In this document: one piece after another, positions 53,994-62,316 of the stretch
How positions within the stretch are numbered: the stretch's first letter is position 1
How the letters are laid out: every line of letters begins with the position of its first letter
Origin: a virus
Length of the DNA stretch: 64,000 nt
Strand: one strand, 5' to 3'
Virus record (IMG/VR): IMGVR_UViG_3300036852_000353
Coordinates: 47,556 to 111,555 of that record
Translations under genes and position numbers: made by a program
Notes under the pieces: generated by a model
Told to the model about the DNA's origin: nothing
Seen by the model: the letters and a program-made list of their open reading frames with translations, nothing else
The model's database searches: none

Positions 53994-54322
53994 GATGTCT
54001 CCTCGGGGCGGCGGTCGCCCAGGTAGATGCGGCCGTTGTCATAGGTGATCAACGAGGCGTCGGGGGCGCGCATCACATACAGGAACTCACCACCCGACCA
54101 GGCGGTACGCCACCCGGCTTTGCGCAGGTGATCCCAGACAGTCGCGGTCCCCTTGTTGCCGTCCTCGTCCTCCTGCCCGGCGAAGAAGGCATCCGGCGCG
54201 CCGGGCATGGCGGCGAAGGGGTTGTGGTCAGGGGCGAGGATGTCGATCACATCACCCGCGGTCGTCGCATACAGCAGATCGCGCAGCTGCTCGCTGATGG
54301 TGCCCCAGAACGTGTCGGCCAT
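53990..54322 (-). CDS. Unknown protein, 110 aa
   Basis: MADTFWGTISEQLRDLLYAT..., mixed; start overlaps or abuts neighbours. Confidence 0.58.
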   Translation of the reverse strand: MADTFWGTISEQLRDLLYATTAGDVIDILAPDHNPFAAMPGAPDAFFAGQEDEDGNKGTATVWDHLRKAGWRTAWSGGEFLYVMRAPDASLITYDNGRIYLGDRRPEETS

Positions 54323-54324
54323 GG

Positions 54325-54519
54325 TCAGGGCTCCTTGGTCATCAGGACCGAACACCCCATGCAGGTGCGGTAACCGTGGTGAGCGATCAGGTCGCGCGCG
54401 CTGTCATGGTCACCGGCCGTACAGACCTCGCCACCGCAGAAGGCGGCACCATCCCCACGGGTGCGGTGAATCTGCATGTCGTTGCCCTGGCCGTAGCCGG
54501 GCTCGGGGGAATGCTGCAT
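54325..54519 (-). CDS. Small Cys-rich protein, 64 aa
   Basis: FCGGEVC and RTCMGCSV: a likely zinc fold. Confidence 0.55.
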   Translation of the reverse strand: MQHSPEPGYGQGNDMQIHRTRGDGAAFCGGEVCTAGDHDSARDLIAHHGYRTCMGCSVLMTKEP

Positions 54520-54521
54520 GG

Positions 54522-54752
54522 TCAGATCTCCTCAATGCGGAAGCGGTAGCCCGATCCCTCATGCAAAACGTCCGCATTCAGGGGGTGCCGGGACAGCTCC
54601 AGTGCGAACCGGCGGGCATCGGCGGGCTTGACCATCGCGTTGTCGATGAGCACATACGCGGCGGCGAAGATCAGACCGCGCATGCTGGTGAACGGTGTCT
54701 CGTGTCGCCGGGCAGTGCCATCGGGAAGGGTGCGGTGGAGGATGTAGGGCAT
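54522..54752 (-). CDS. Unknown protein, 76 aa
   Basis: MPYILHRTLPDGTARRHETP..., alpha/beta. Start in the repeated GAGGAGCCCTGATG junction. Confidence 0.58.
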   Translation of the reverse strand: MPYILHRTLPDGTARRHETPFTSMRGLIFAAAYVLIDNAMVKPADARRFALELSRHPLNADVLHEGSGYRFRIEEI

Positions 54753-55153
54753 CAGGGCTCCTCGGTGGTGTAAGACACGCCCCGCCGGAACAGACGGGAC
54801 GAGATGTGACGGCGCTCGGCAAAGCGTTCCATGGCCTGCTTGCCAGAGGTGAACACCTCTTCGGTGTTCATGAGTTGCAAGGGCGTCTCGCTGTCGCCCA
54901 GCCAGACGTTCACCATGTGATCGACCATCCACACGTCGGCGGTCCACGTACGGAAGAAGCGGCGGTAGGTCAGCTCGAAGAGGTGCACGTGGAGTTCGTA
55001 CTCCCACCGGGGGCGGTCGCCCACGTAGTAGTGGGCGACCTGCTTGACCGACCTCACGTCCACCAGGTGGCGGCTGTCGGTCTCCAGGAAGCTCAACGAC
55101 CGGGCGTCCCGGTCGGCCAGCCAGCGGCGGGCGTCACCACCAGGGGCGAACAT
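54752..55153 (-). CDS. Unknown protein, 133 aa
   Basis: MFAPGGDARRWLADRDARSL..., mixed alpha/beta; ends SYTTEEP, whose codons form the RBS for the next gene. Confidence 0.58.
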   Translation of the reverse strand: MFAPGGDARRWLADRDARSLSFLETDSRHLVDVRSVKQVAHYYVGDRPRWEYELHVHLFELTYRRFFRTWTADVWMVDHMVNVWLGDSETPLQLMNTEEVFTSGKQAMERFAERRHISSRLFRRGVSYTTEEP

Positions 55154-55572
55154 CAGGGCTCCTCGGTGTGGGCGGTGTTGGCGGGCAGGCAGGCGGTCAT
55201 ACTCCGGGACCAGGTGAAACAGCCCAGACAGAACGCGTCGTCCAGGTGGGCGTAGGCGTGATCGGTCGGCAGCACCAGGCGCCCGCAGCACGGGCACGGG
55301 TGCGGGGCCTGGTCGGCGGCGTCACGCCGCATGGCGATTCCCCACCCCTTGTGCTCGTACGTCTGACCGAGCGGCGTTCTGCTCAAGTCCTCGACGAAAT
55401 GCGACAGGACCAGGTCACTGGGCGGGTACTCCTGATCCGAAGCCCACTCTCGCAGCACGTCGTACGCCTCGACGGCCACGCGATACAGGGTGGGCAGCTC
55501 CGTGTACACCTCGGCCTTGCCGAAGGCGGCCGGTTCGATGGGCGGGTGGATGACGGACAGGACGTAGCTCAC
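55153..55572 (-). CDS. Zn-ribbon protein, 139 aa
   Basis: MSYVLSVIHPPIEPAAFGKA..., with CPCCGRLVLP and FCLGCF forming a zinc ribbon. Ends NTAHTEEP at the same junction sequence. Confidence 0.6.
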   Translation of the reverse strand: MSYVLSVIHPPIEPAAFGKAEVYTELPTLYRVAVEAYDVLREWASDQEYPPSDLVLSHFVEDLSRTPLGQTYEHKGWGIAMRRDAADQAPHPCPCCGRLVLPTDHAYAHLDDAFCLGCFTWSRSMTACLPANTAHTEEP

Positions 55573-55584
55573 AGGGTCTCCTCC

Positions 55585-55776
55585 TCAGTCGGTCGAGCGG
55601 CCATCGAGCTGCGACAGGTCGATGGTGCGGGACTCCACGCCCGGCATGGGGTGGTGGACCTCGAACACATCGTCGATGGAGTCCGGGTCGAGCTGACGGG
55701 CCCGCGCTGTGCGGGCGGCCTCTTCGTGGGTGTCGGCTTCCACCTGGATCTCCCAGACCACGGTGAACTCGGGCAT
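55585..55776 (-). CDS. Unknown protein, 63 aa
   Basis: MPEFTVVWEIQVEADTHEEA..., a single beta-alpha unit of the kind seen in small phage proteins. Confidence 0.58.
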   Translation of the reverse strand: MPEFTVVWEIQVEADTHEEAARTARARQLDPDSIDDVFEVHHPMPGVESRTIDLSQLDGRSTD

Positions 55777-55778
55777 GA

Positions 55779-56234
55779 TCAGACCTCCTTCGTGGCCAGG
55801 CGCTGGCCGTTGAGCTTCTTGCACGGGCGGATCCGGCCCTCCCGCAGGAAGTCGTACCAGCCGTCAAAGAACTCCCCGCCGGGGCCAAGGCTGTCCTGGC
55901 GCAGGAACTGACCGGCCTCGATCACACCCCACTGGCGGTCGTAGTAGTTGAACACCTTGAGGCCCGGCGTGATCGCGGCGCCGTCGGCGGTGAAGTCGGC
56001 GGCCAGGATGCGGAAGTCGTAGCCCGACGGGTGGCCCCAGATGGTGCCCAGCGGGCGGCGGGCCAGGGCATCGGCGAACAGTCGGGCGTTCGCGCTGCCC
56101 GCGGCGCCATCCGCGATCAGAATGGTGCGGGCGGCGAGCGCGGTACGCCCGAACGTGACGAACGTGGTGGGGTGGGCCAGAATCGTGTTCACAGGGGTGC
56201 GGTACACGAGGAGATAGCGTTTCGGCGCAGGCAT
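55779..56234 (-). CDS. Unknown protein, 151 aa
   Basis: MPAPKRYLLVYRTPVNTILA..., alpha/beta. GACAAGGAAGGC leader. Confidence 0.6.
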   Translation of the reverse strand: MPAPKRYLLVYRTPVNTILAHPTTFVTFGRTALAARTILIADGAAGSANARLFADALARRPLGTIWGHPSGYDFRILAADFTADGAAITPGLKVFNYYDRQWGVIEAGQFLRQDSLGPGGEFFDGWYDFLREGRIRPCKKLNGQRLATKEV

Positions 56235-56242
56235 GTCGGTGC

Positions 56243-56252
56243 CTTCCTTGTC
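56243..56252 (-). promoter_or_regulatory. Start-associated GACAAGGAAG motif
   Basis: Upstream of the gene at 55779-56234. Confidence 0.7.
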
Positions 56253-56261
56253 GTGGTGGGT

Positions 56262-56513
56262 TCAGGCGATCCCGATCCGGTCGGCCATGATCCCCAGCCG
56301 GTCGATCACGGCCTGACGGAACGGCTTCTCCGGGCATGCGTACTGGCGCGTGCTGCCGTCAGCGGTCGTCCCCTCGATGTGTCCCGCGTAGCCGTTCTCG
56401 GTCTCCCACACCGTGCCGATGCGGGTGCCGTCGGCGGACAGGCCCCAGGTGGGGTAATTCGGGTTGCCGCTCCGGTAGTTGATGGCGTGATCAGTCACTT
56501 CCAGCGTGGTCAT
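56262..56513 (-). CDS. Unknown protein, 83 aa
   Basis: MTTLEVTDHAINYRSGNPNY..., beta-rich. Confidence 0.58.
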   Translation of the reverse strand: MTTLEVTDHAINYRSGNPNYPTWGLSADGTRIGTVWETENGYAGHIEGTTADGSTRQYACPEKPFRQAVIDRLGIMADRIGIA

Positions 56514-56534
56514 GGTGGTACTCCTCTTCGGGGG

Positions 56535-56624
56535 TCAGCGGCCGGTCGTGACGATGCGGCAGCGGCCAGCCAGACGACGGGGCGGCTCACCCCACGGATA
56601 CGGGAGTCGGCGGCGGCGCATCAT
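56535..56624 (-). CDS. Very small Arg-rich protein, 29 aa
   Basis: MMRRRRLPYPWGEPPRRLAG...; its start overlaps the upstream membrane protein stop as ATGATG. Size makes it uncertain. Confidence 0.4.
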   Translation of the reverse strand: MMRRRRLPYPWGEPPRRLAGRCRIVTTGR

Positions 56625-56791
56625 CCGGGTGCCCACAGCCACCCGGTAACACAGATGACGGCCAGGACGGCAACGACGATTGTGCTGTAGATCTGCACGT
56701 CGGTGGGCTCCGTCTTGCAGACCTTCATCCATGCCCACCGCACCAGGAGCAGGGGCGGGCTCACGACGGCCAGAAAAACGACCATCCACAT
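56621..56791 (-). CDS. Small membrane protein, 56 aa
   Basis: Two hydrophobic segments (~3-18 and 34-53) joined by KVCKTEPTDVQ. CGGGAGACG before ATG 56791. Confidence 0.62.
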   Translation of the reverse strand: MWMVVFLAVVSPPLLLVRWAWMKVCKTEPTDVQIYSTIVVAVLAVICVTGWLWAPG

Positions 56792-57087
56792 CAGTCGACG
56801 TCTCCCGACGCAATGTCGGTATTGCGGGCGTCGATCCACACCCCGGCTCGTTCGGCCAGCCACTCGCGGGTGACATCCTCGGGTCGCATGCCCTCAACGT
56901 TGAGGTCGATCAAGAACGGCCAGTCGTCTCGGCTGACCCGGTCCCCGACCGGGATCACGCGGTTCTCGTCCACGAACATCTCGCGGATGTAGATGTAGCC
57001 GCTGCCCCAGTAGGCGAACTGCCAGATGGCGCCCCGACTGTCGGGGAGCGCAGCCGTGGCGGGGCTGGCCGGTGTGTACGTGCTCAT
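56791..57087 (-). CDS. Unknown protein, 98 aa
   Basis: MSTYTPASPATAALPDSRGA..., aromatic (WQFAYWGSGYIYIREM). Confidence 0.58.
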   Translation of the reverse strand: MSTYTPASPATAALPDSRGAIWQFAYWGSGYIYIREMFVDENRVIPVGDRVSRDDWPFLIDLNVEGMRPEDVTREWLAERAGVWIDARNTDIASGDVD

Positions 57088-57089
57088 GA

Positions 57090-57710
57090 TCACTCCGCGG
57101 GGTCGTCGGTGAGCGGGACCAGGTCCAGCACGGCGGGCGGGAGCGCAACAGCCAGCTTCGCGGCCTCACTGCCCGCCTTCAGGGCGCGGGCGTCGTGCCC
57201 CTCGGCCTCGGCACGCAGAGCGGCGGCCTTGCCCTCCTCGCTGGCCTGCATGCCCCGGTGGTACAGGTAGCGGCTCAGATCCATCCAGCCGGGCGTCTGC
57301 ACGTCGAAGGTGTCCAGCGCCCGGACGGTCTCCTCCCACATCAGATTGAACGTCTTGGTGTGCCGGTCGACGGGGCCGCGCCGGTCGTTGCGGAACCCGC
57401 CCCCGAAGGGGACGTAGCCGTCCCGGTGCCAGCGCCCCTCCCGATAACCATTCGCGTACTCGATGTGCGTGCGGTCCTCGAAGAAGACCTTGTAGTGCAC
57501 GGCGTAGGCACGCCCGCGGATCGTCCAGTGATCGGCAGCGTCCGGGTCGGCCTCGAACGCGGGATCGGACGCCACACGCAGCATGGGCCGCAGGTCGGTG
57601 ACGTTGCCGCGCTCGGTGTCGTGGTAGCTGTACGGATCGGCCTGCTCCACCGCGATGTACAGCGGGCCGTACAGGGTGGCGAATGTGACGGGGGTGGTGA
57701 TGGTTTTCAT
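57090..57710 (-). CDS. Unknown protein, 206 aa
   Basis: MKTITTPVTFATLYGPLYIA..., beta-rich N-terminus and a helical Ala/Glu-rich C-terminus. Confidence 0.6.
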   Translation of the reverse strand: MKTITTPVTFATLYGPLYIAVEQADPYSYHDTERGNVTDLRPMLRVASDPAFEADPDAADHWTIRGRAYAVHYKVFFEDRTHIEYANGYREGRWHRDGYVPFGGGFRNDRRGPVDRHTKTFNLMWEETVRALDTFDVQTPGWMDLSRYLYHRGMQASEEGKAAALRAEAEGHDARALKAGSEAAKLAVALPPAVLDLVPLTDDPAE

Positions 57711-57745
57711 ATCGGTGTCCTCTCTTGGTCATGCTGCGAGGGGAA

Positions 57746-57764
57746 TGCACACCGGGGGTGTGCA
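57746..57764 (-). other. Short hairpin
   Basis: TGCACACC-ggg-GGTGTGCA, 8-bp stem between the 57090 and 57784 genes. Confidence 0.5.
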
Positions 57765-57783
57765 CTCGGGTCACGCGGCATGC

Positions 57784-58035
57784 TCAGTAATCCTCGTCCC
57801 AGCGCTCACCGGCGTACGTCGGGTCGAACCCGCCCGGGGGGACGTCGGAGAAGGGTGCGTACCGGCGGATGATGTCCTCCTGCTTCTTCAGCCGCTCCGC
57901 CCAGTGCCCGTCACAGCGGGGGAAGGAGCGGCCCGTGCCGGACAGCGGCATGCGGTACTCGACCGCGCCGGAACATTGGTTGTTGTGCCGGTCGAGACAC
58001 TCCAGCGGCTCGGCGGATTCGTTGGTGTCGGTCAT
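57784..58035 (-). CDS. Unknown protein, 83 aa
   Basis: CLDRHNNQC and RCDGH suggest metal binding. Confidence 0.58.
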   Translation of the reverse strand: MTDTNESAEPLECLDRHNNQCSGAVEYRMPLSGTGRSFPRCDGHWAERLKKQEDIIRRYAPFSDVPPGGFDPTYAGERWDEDY

Positions 58036-58047
58036 GATCCGTTCTCC

Positions 58048-58350
58048 TCAGCTGCACTCGGGGCACGGTGCCCCGGCGGAACAGACGGTGCTGCCCAAGG
58101 CGCACACCCTCTCGGTACGGAAGCTGATGCCCAGCACGCTGTGGGTGACGGTCTCGCCCAGGGGGCAGGCGGCCACCCGCTCGGCGAACGTCTGCGCCCC
58201 GCCGTCGCTGACATCCAGACCAGCGGCACGGGCCCGCTCCTCGACCAGCATCCGCACGGTACGGATGGTGTCACGGCGGTTGTCATACGGGCTGCGCAGG
58301 GACTTGACCTCACGGCCATTGCCGCGGGTGAAGTACAGGTTGTAGGGCAC
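58048..58350 (-). CDS. Unknown Cys-containing protein, 100 aa
   Basis: Helical start (RTVRMLVEERARAAG), C-terminal CALGSTVCSAGAPCPEC. Confidence 0.58.
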   Translation of the reverse strand: MPYNLYFTRGNGREVKSLRSPYDNRRDTIRTVRMLVEERARAAGLDVSDGGAQTFAERVAACPLGETVTHSVLGISFRTERVCALGSTVCSAGAPCPECS

Positions 58351-58352
58351 GG

Positions 58353-58535
58353 TCAGGCCTCCCCGTCGGCGGGCGTGGACGCAGCGGCCACGACGGCGGC
58401 GAACCGCTCGGGCGGGATGCTCACCCAGCGGGACTCGCCCCCGGGGCCGCGGACCTTGATCGCCGGAAGCTCCAGTTCGTCGTCAATGGGACGGGCCTTG
58501 TTCAGCTCACGGGCGATGTACTCGTTGTCGGCCAT
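58353..58535 (-). CDS. Unknown protein, 60 aa
   Basis: MADNEYIARELNKARPIDDE..., helical. Confidence 0.58.
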   Translation of the reverse strand: MADNEYIARELNKARPIDDELELPAIKVRGPGGESRWVSIPPERFAAVVAAASTPADGEA

Positions 58536-58537
58536 GG

Positions 58538-58939
58538 TCAGTCCTCCAGCTTCGGACGGCGGGGAAAGCGGACCTCGTTGCCGTCGGCGTTCGTGATCAC
58601 GGCGGTGGCGCCGTCTGTCTCCGCACGGACGACGGCCAGGCGTGCATCCGTGAGCGTCAGGTTGTGGAGCGTCCCGGCAAGGTCCCCGCTGGTCACGGTC
58701 ACGGTGTACGGGCCGGACTCGTGCGCGATGTAGGCGGCGACGGCGTCCCATGCATTCCAGTTGGCCATGCCAATGTGATGGCCGTTGTGGCTGATGTGCA
58801 GATACCAGCCCGCCCCGTTGTTGCGGACCGTCCAGCGGCCGGGGGCGGCGCCCGTCACCTCCAGCACCGCACAGCGCCACGACGGGTCCGGTCCGTCGTC
58901 GGGGTGCCACGTGGCGGGGGGCTTGACAGTGACAGTCAT
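58538..58939 (-). CDS. Unknown protein, 133 aa
   Basis: Beta-rich with WTVRNNGAGWYLHISHNGHH, possibly a small binding domain. Confidence 0.58.
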   Translation of the reverse strand: MTVTVKPPATWHPDDGPDPSWRCAVLEVTGAAPGRWTVRNNGAGWYLHISHNGHHIGMANWNAWDAVAAYIAHESGPYTVTVTSGDLAGTLHNLTLTDARLAVVRAETDGATAVITNADGNEVRFPRRPKLED

Positions 58940-58941
58940 GG

Positions 58942-59403
58942 TCAGAACTCCTCAACGGGGCAGCGGCCGTAGTGCTCGGCGCGGTAGGTGTCCGTGCACT
59001 TCACGCAGTGCTGGAAGTACCCGCCCCGCTTGTACACGTAGGGGCGGGTGATGGACTCCCCGCAGTACGCGCCGATGTTCGCCGGGGTGTCACGGCGCAG
59101 GTGAATGATGGTGCCGCTCTCGGTGAGCAGGCCGAAGCGCTGCCGGGGGATGCAGTCGAAGCCAGTCCCGTAGCGGCGGGCGATGTCCTCGGCCACGGCT
59201 TCGGCGGACCAGCCCTTACCGGCCGCCCCGGTGGCCAGGCAGCGCCAGCCTGCGACCTGATGGCCGATGACAGCCCAGCGCTGGGCGGCGGGATCGACCA
59301 GGACCAGGGCACGCATGCCGTTCGCCTCACGCTCGATGCGGTGGCGGTAGGTGTAGGGGCCCAGGTCCTCGTGGACGAGAGCCGCTCCGGGTTTCATGGT
59401 CAT
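58942..59403 (-). CDS. Unknown protein, 153 aa
   Basis: C-terminal FQHCVKCTDTYRAEHYGRC may bind zinc. Confidence 0.58.
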   Translation of the reverse strand: MTMKPGAALVHEDLGPYTYRHRIEREANGMRALVLVDPAAQRWAVIGHQVAGWRCLATGAAGKGWSAEAVAEDIARRYGTGFDCIPRQRFGLLTESGTIIHLRRDTPANIGAYCGESITRPYVYKRGGYFQHCVKCTDTYRAEHYGRCPVEEF

Positions 59404-59405
59404 GG

Positions 59406-59537
59406 TCAGGCTCCCAGGTAGGGCCGCACGGAGCGGCGGAACGTCTGACGGTCGGCGCGCTTGAGCTGGCGGCGGCGCACGGTCAGGTCACGGCGGCGCA
59501 GGTGGAGGCGGTCACGGTAGTAGTGGCGGCGGGTCAT
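59406..59537 (-). CDS. Very basic protein, 43 aa
   Basis: About 40% Arg (MTRRHYYRDRLHLRRRDL...). Likely nucleic-acid binding. Confidence 0.5.
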   Translation of the reverse strand: MTRRHYYRDRLHLRRRDLTVRRRQLKRADRQTFRRSVRPYLGA

Positions 59538-59561
59538 GGCGGAATCCTTCCAGGGACGGGA

Positions 59562-59798
59562 CTAGGCGTCGGCGGTATCGGCCAAGGGGGCGGGGGCCTC
59601 GGCCGTCTCGTACAGGGCGAGGGTTTCGCCACCGGTCGGCGTCATGATCCGGGTCAGGGTGACTGACTGGCCGGACGCGTTCGTGTCGGTCCAGATGTAG
59701 ACCGGGTAGCCGTGCTCGCGGGCCCATGTGACACCGCCCGTGACGACCGTGGGCAGGACGAAGCTGGAGCCGCGCCAGTGGATCTCGGTGATGGTCAT
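59562..59798 (-). CDS. Unknown protein, 78 aa
   Basis: Beta-rich, MTITEIHWRGSSFVLPTVVT... Confidence 0.58.
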   Translation of the reverse strand: MTITEIHWRGSSFVLPTVVTGGVTWAREHGYPVYIWTDTNASGQSVTLTRIMTPTGGETLALYETAEAPAPLADTADA

Positions 59799-60019
59799 GC
59801 CGTCACCTCCTGAGGGATATCGGCCAGCGGGACGGACACGGCCCGGTTGTTGTCGCGCAGGTGCACGCGGGGGGTGCCGTCGTCCTCCTCCAGCACGCCC
59901 ACGAAGGCCACGGTGTAGCCGGGGTGGGCGTCGGGGAACGGCTCGAAGGTGGCGCCGGGGGCGAGGAGACGGCCGTTGTAGGTGATCTCGTGGGTGTGCG
60001 GGTCGGTGGTCAGGGGCAT
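59795..60019 (-). CDS. Unknown protein, 74 aa
   Basis: Beta-rich, possible SH3-like fold; GACAAGGAAGGC leader. Confidence 0.6.
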   Translation of the reverse strand: MPLTTDPHTHEITYNGRLLAPGATFEPFPDAHPGYTVAFVGVLEEDDGTPRVHLRDNNRAVSVPLADIPQEVTA

Positions 60020-60027
60020 GGGAGTGC

Positions 60028-60037
60028 CTTCCTTGTC
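60028..60037 (-). promoter_or_regulatory. Start-associated GACAAGGAAG motif
   Basis: Upstream of the gene at 59795-60019. Confidence 0.7.
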
Positions 60038-60075
60038 GGTGTAACGGAGAGGTAACTTTGTTGAAGGTTGAACGT

Positions 60076-60109
60076 AGTGACCTCCCCGTTACATCACGGG
60101 AAGGTCACT
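60076..60109 (-). terminator. Terminator hairpin
   Basis: AGTGACCT/AGGTCACT outer stem with inner CCCG/CGGG, overlapping the end of the RHH gene. Confidence 0.65.
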
Positions 60110-60515
60110 GCTTGGGGTTGCGGAGACGGATGCCCCGGTAGATGTAGGTCAGCCGACCGTCACGGCGGACACGGGCGGATGAGACGCCGGGGCATGCGGA
60201 CTGAATCGCAGCACCGAATACCGAGGCATGCTGAACGCGCATGTCATCCGCGGAGCCGTAGTCACGGAACGCCTCATACAGAGTGCGGGACGCAATCTCA
60301 TACTCCGGAGAGCATTCGCACAGGTCAGAGACGAAAGAGACCAGGGGGTCCATGGGAATTCCGGGGGCTGTCTCCTGCTCGGGGATACCCAGGTGGGCGC
60401 GGATAGCGGCCAGGATTACCGCGTTCATGGTGGTGCCCTGGTCGGCTGCCGCGAGCCGGATTTGACGGTGAAGGTCGGTGGTGAGTGGGACTTTGTGGAG
60501 CACTCGATCAGTCAT
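60105..60515 (-). CDS. Ribbon-helix-helix protein with C-terminal winged-helix-like domain
   Basis: 136 aa. TDRVLHKVPLTTDLHRQIRLAAADQGTTMNAVILAAIRAHLG-type N-terminus is a ribbon-helix-helix DNA-binding fold. The C-terminal VFGAAIQSACPGVSS ... YIYRGIRLR resembles the wHTH at the end of P4/D5-type primases. Transcribed away from a repeat-dense intergenic region, so it may bind these repeats as a regulator or replication factor. Confidence 0.7.
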   Translation of the reverse strand: MTDRVLHKVPLTTDLHRQIRLAAADQGTTMNAVILAAIRAHLGIPEQETAPGIPMDPLVSFVSDLCECSPEYEIASRTLYEAFRDYGSADDMRVQHASVFGAAIQSACPGVSSARVRRDGRLTYIYRGIRLRNPKQ

Positions 60516-60932
60516 GTTCTGAGCGTACCGGCCCTGTGGGGCAGCACTCCCAGATAGTTGGCGTGTGCATCTATTGTTCCGACCCCCATCCTGTTGTGTT
60601 CCGAGTGAGGATGTCGAGGTCGGAACAGTGTTTTCCCAGGTCACAGGGTGTTTGTTCCGAGTGTTCCGAGTGTTCCGAGTGGAAACGAAGGCAATGCGTG
60701 AGAAGGGGTCAGATAACAGATAGGTAACGGTAACGAATAGGTAACGCACGCATGCGCACGTATAAGGAACCTAGAGATTGGTCGGAACACCCGGAAACCT
60801 CGGAACACAGGTGGGGTGACCTGCGCAGATGGTGTTCCGACTTACCTGTTCCGACCCCGGAACAGGGTCGGGTACCTCGGAACAGGGGCCGGACGTGGCG
60901 GCGTCAACCCGGGGTGGCTTACGGTCCGGGGC
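60516..60932. other. Intergenic region with TGTTCCGA repeats
   Basis: 417 bp without a gene. Contains 11 perfect TGTTCCGA octamers (either strand) and three GGTAACG repeats, between divergent genes. Confidence 0.7.
60575..60884. repeat. Iteron-like TGTTCCGA cluster
   Basis: Octamer TGTTCCGA at 60575, 60597, 60653, 60662, 60671, 60833, 60847; reverse TCGGAACA at 60620, 60782, 60800, 60877. The copies at 60653-60678 are direct repeats spaced by exactly 9 bp. Confidence 0.8.
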
Positions 60933-61541
60933 ATGAGCGAGAGTGTGGCCCCGGCCGATCCGGGTCTGGCCGTGATCGAGCGGCTGTGCTGGCATCTGTC
61001 GGGGTGGAACGTCGAGCAACGCGACGTTGACCGGCTCCTGGCCGAGATACAGGTGTACGCGGCAGGGGCGGGCAGTTCCGGCGCAGCGGCGCCGTTGGCC
61101 AGCGGGGGTGAGGGGGCTGAGATGGCGCCTGACGCCCCCCTGAGCGCTGCGGAAGCCCCCGCCGGGCCCGTGGAACCGTCCGGGCCCGTGCAAGAGGCGC
61201 AGGTGCCCGTACAGCGCGTCCACGTGACAGGGACGCTCGCGCTGGTCTGCCCCGGGGGGCACGCGCCAGCCGCACAACCGGCGTCGCACAAGCGGCAGGC
61301 ACCGCGCACGCGCAGGCGGGTACCCGCAGCGCAGCGCAGACGGCAGCCCGCCTCGCCGGACACACACGACCCGTCGCAGCCCGAGGACTTCCGCACCTGC
61401 CGGGAATGCCGGGAAAGCAAGGCCATCGGTGAATTCGTCCGGGATGTTCACGGACGGCGCGGACGTAAAACGGTGTGCCGGGACTGCGAGAACACCCGCA
61501 AGCGCACCGCACGCCGCGCGAAGAAGCAGACGGCCGCCTGA
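60933..61541 (+). CDS. Protein with C-terminal zinc finger (HNH-recruiting type?)
   Basis: 202 aa on the plus strand. An acidic N-terminal segment, Ala/Pro-rich linker, then Arg-rich (RRVPAAQRRRQ) and CRECRESKAIGEFV ... CRDCENTRKRTARRAKK. The CxxC-x(20-30)-CxxC end resembles zinc domains of small phage HNH or Rec-type proteins but lacks a visible catalytic HNH core. Overlaps the next gene by one base. Confidence 0.6.
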   Translation: MSESVAPADPGLAVIERLCWHLSGWNVEQRDVDRLLAEIQVYAAGAGSSGAAAPLASGGEGAEMAPDAPLSAAEAPAGPVEPSGPVQEAQVPVQRVHVTGTLALVCPGGHAPAAQPASHKRQAPRTRRRVPAAQRRRQPASPDTHDPSQPEDFRTCRECRESKAIGEFVRDVHGRRGRKTVCRDCENTRKRTARRAKKQTAA

Positions 61542-61822
61542 TGGCGATGATCCGCCGCTACGGGCAGTTCCCCGCCCTGTTCGTGCCCGACGAAGGAGAA
61601 GTGGTCCGCGCGGCACGCTCACCTGCCGGGCCCTACCTGCGGGCCGTCGTGGTCAAGGTACGCCGCGCGTCAGAGGACTACATCCGCATTGACTTTGTGT
61701 GGCTGGAGTCCTGGCCCGTCTCCCCGAGCGGCACCGGGCACCGTGCGGGGGAGAAAGGCCATGTGGAGATCCACCGGGACGACACCATCCCGCTGATCCG
61801 GCGCCTGCCCGTCAAGCCGTGA
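61541..61822 (+). CDS. Unknown protein, 93 aa
   Basis: MAMIRRYGQFPALFVPDEGE..., beta-rich; second gene of a two-gene rightward operon, TGATG overlap with the first. Confidence 0.58.
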   Translation: MAMIRRYGQFPALFVPDEGEVVRAARSPAGPYLRAVVVKVRRASEDYIRIDFVWLESWPVSPSGTGHRAGEKGHVEIHRDDTIPLIRRLPVKP

Positions 61823-61885
61823 CAGGGGCGGGGTGGCCACGGCCCACAGGGGGCTGCACTTCCCCGCCCGTACGTCAGGCAACGC

Positions 61886-62314
61886 TCACGCCACCGGCGT
61901 GATCTTCAGGTGGTAGGCGCGCACGGGGCCGTGCAGCCACGTCGAGTAATCCACCGGCCGTCCGTCGTCCGTCCGCAGCCGTGGGCTACCGTCGTCGTTG
62001 ACGTTCACCGGGAACCGGTCGAGCATGATCCGGTCGCGTTCCTGGGAGAACCCCTGGACATACCAGGGAGTCACCCTGCACCCGTCATCGATCAAGTAGA
62101 TGGCCTTGAATGCGTCAGGCTCGGCATTCCAGCCGACCACCACGTAGCGGACGCTCCCCTCGGCCGACGTCCACACTTCCAGCAGCGAGTGGGCAATCCG
62201 GCGCGGCACGGGCTCATAGTTGTCCATGGCGCAGCAGAAACCCACGGTGTGAGTGAATGTCTCCCCCGTGTGCGGGTTGGTCCAGCCGACCGGCTTGTCA
62301 TCGGTGTAGCTCAT
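61886..62314 (-). CDS. Unknown protein, 142 aa
   Basis: MSYTDDKPVGWTNPHTGETF..., alpha/beta with GFCCAMD; GGAGATCTGATC before ATG 62314. Convergent with the plus-strand operon. Confidence 0.58.
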   Translation of the reverse strand: MSYTDDKPVGWTNPHTGETFTHTVGFCCAMDNYEPVPRRIAHSLLEVWTSAEGSVRYVVVGWNAEPDAFKAIYLIDDGCRVTPWYVQGFSQERDRIMLDRFPVNVNDDGSPRLRTDDGRPVDYSTWLHGPVRAYHLKITPVA

Positions 62315-62316
62315 GA

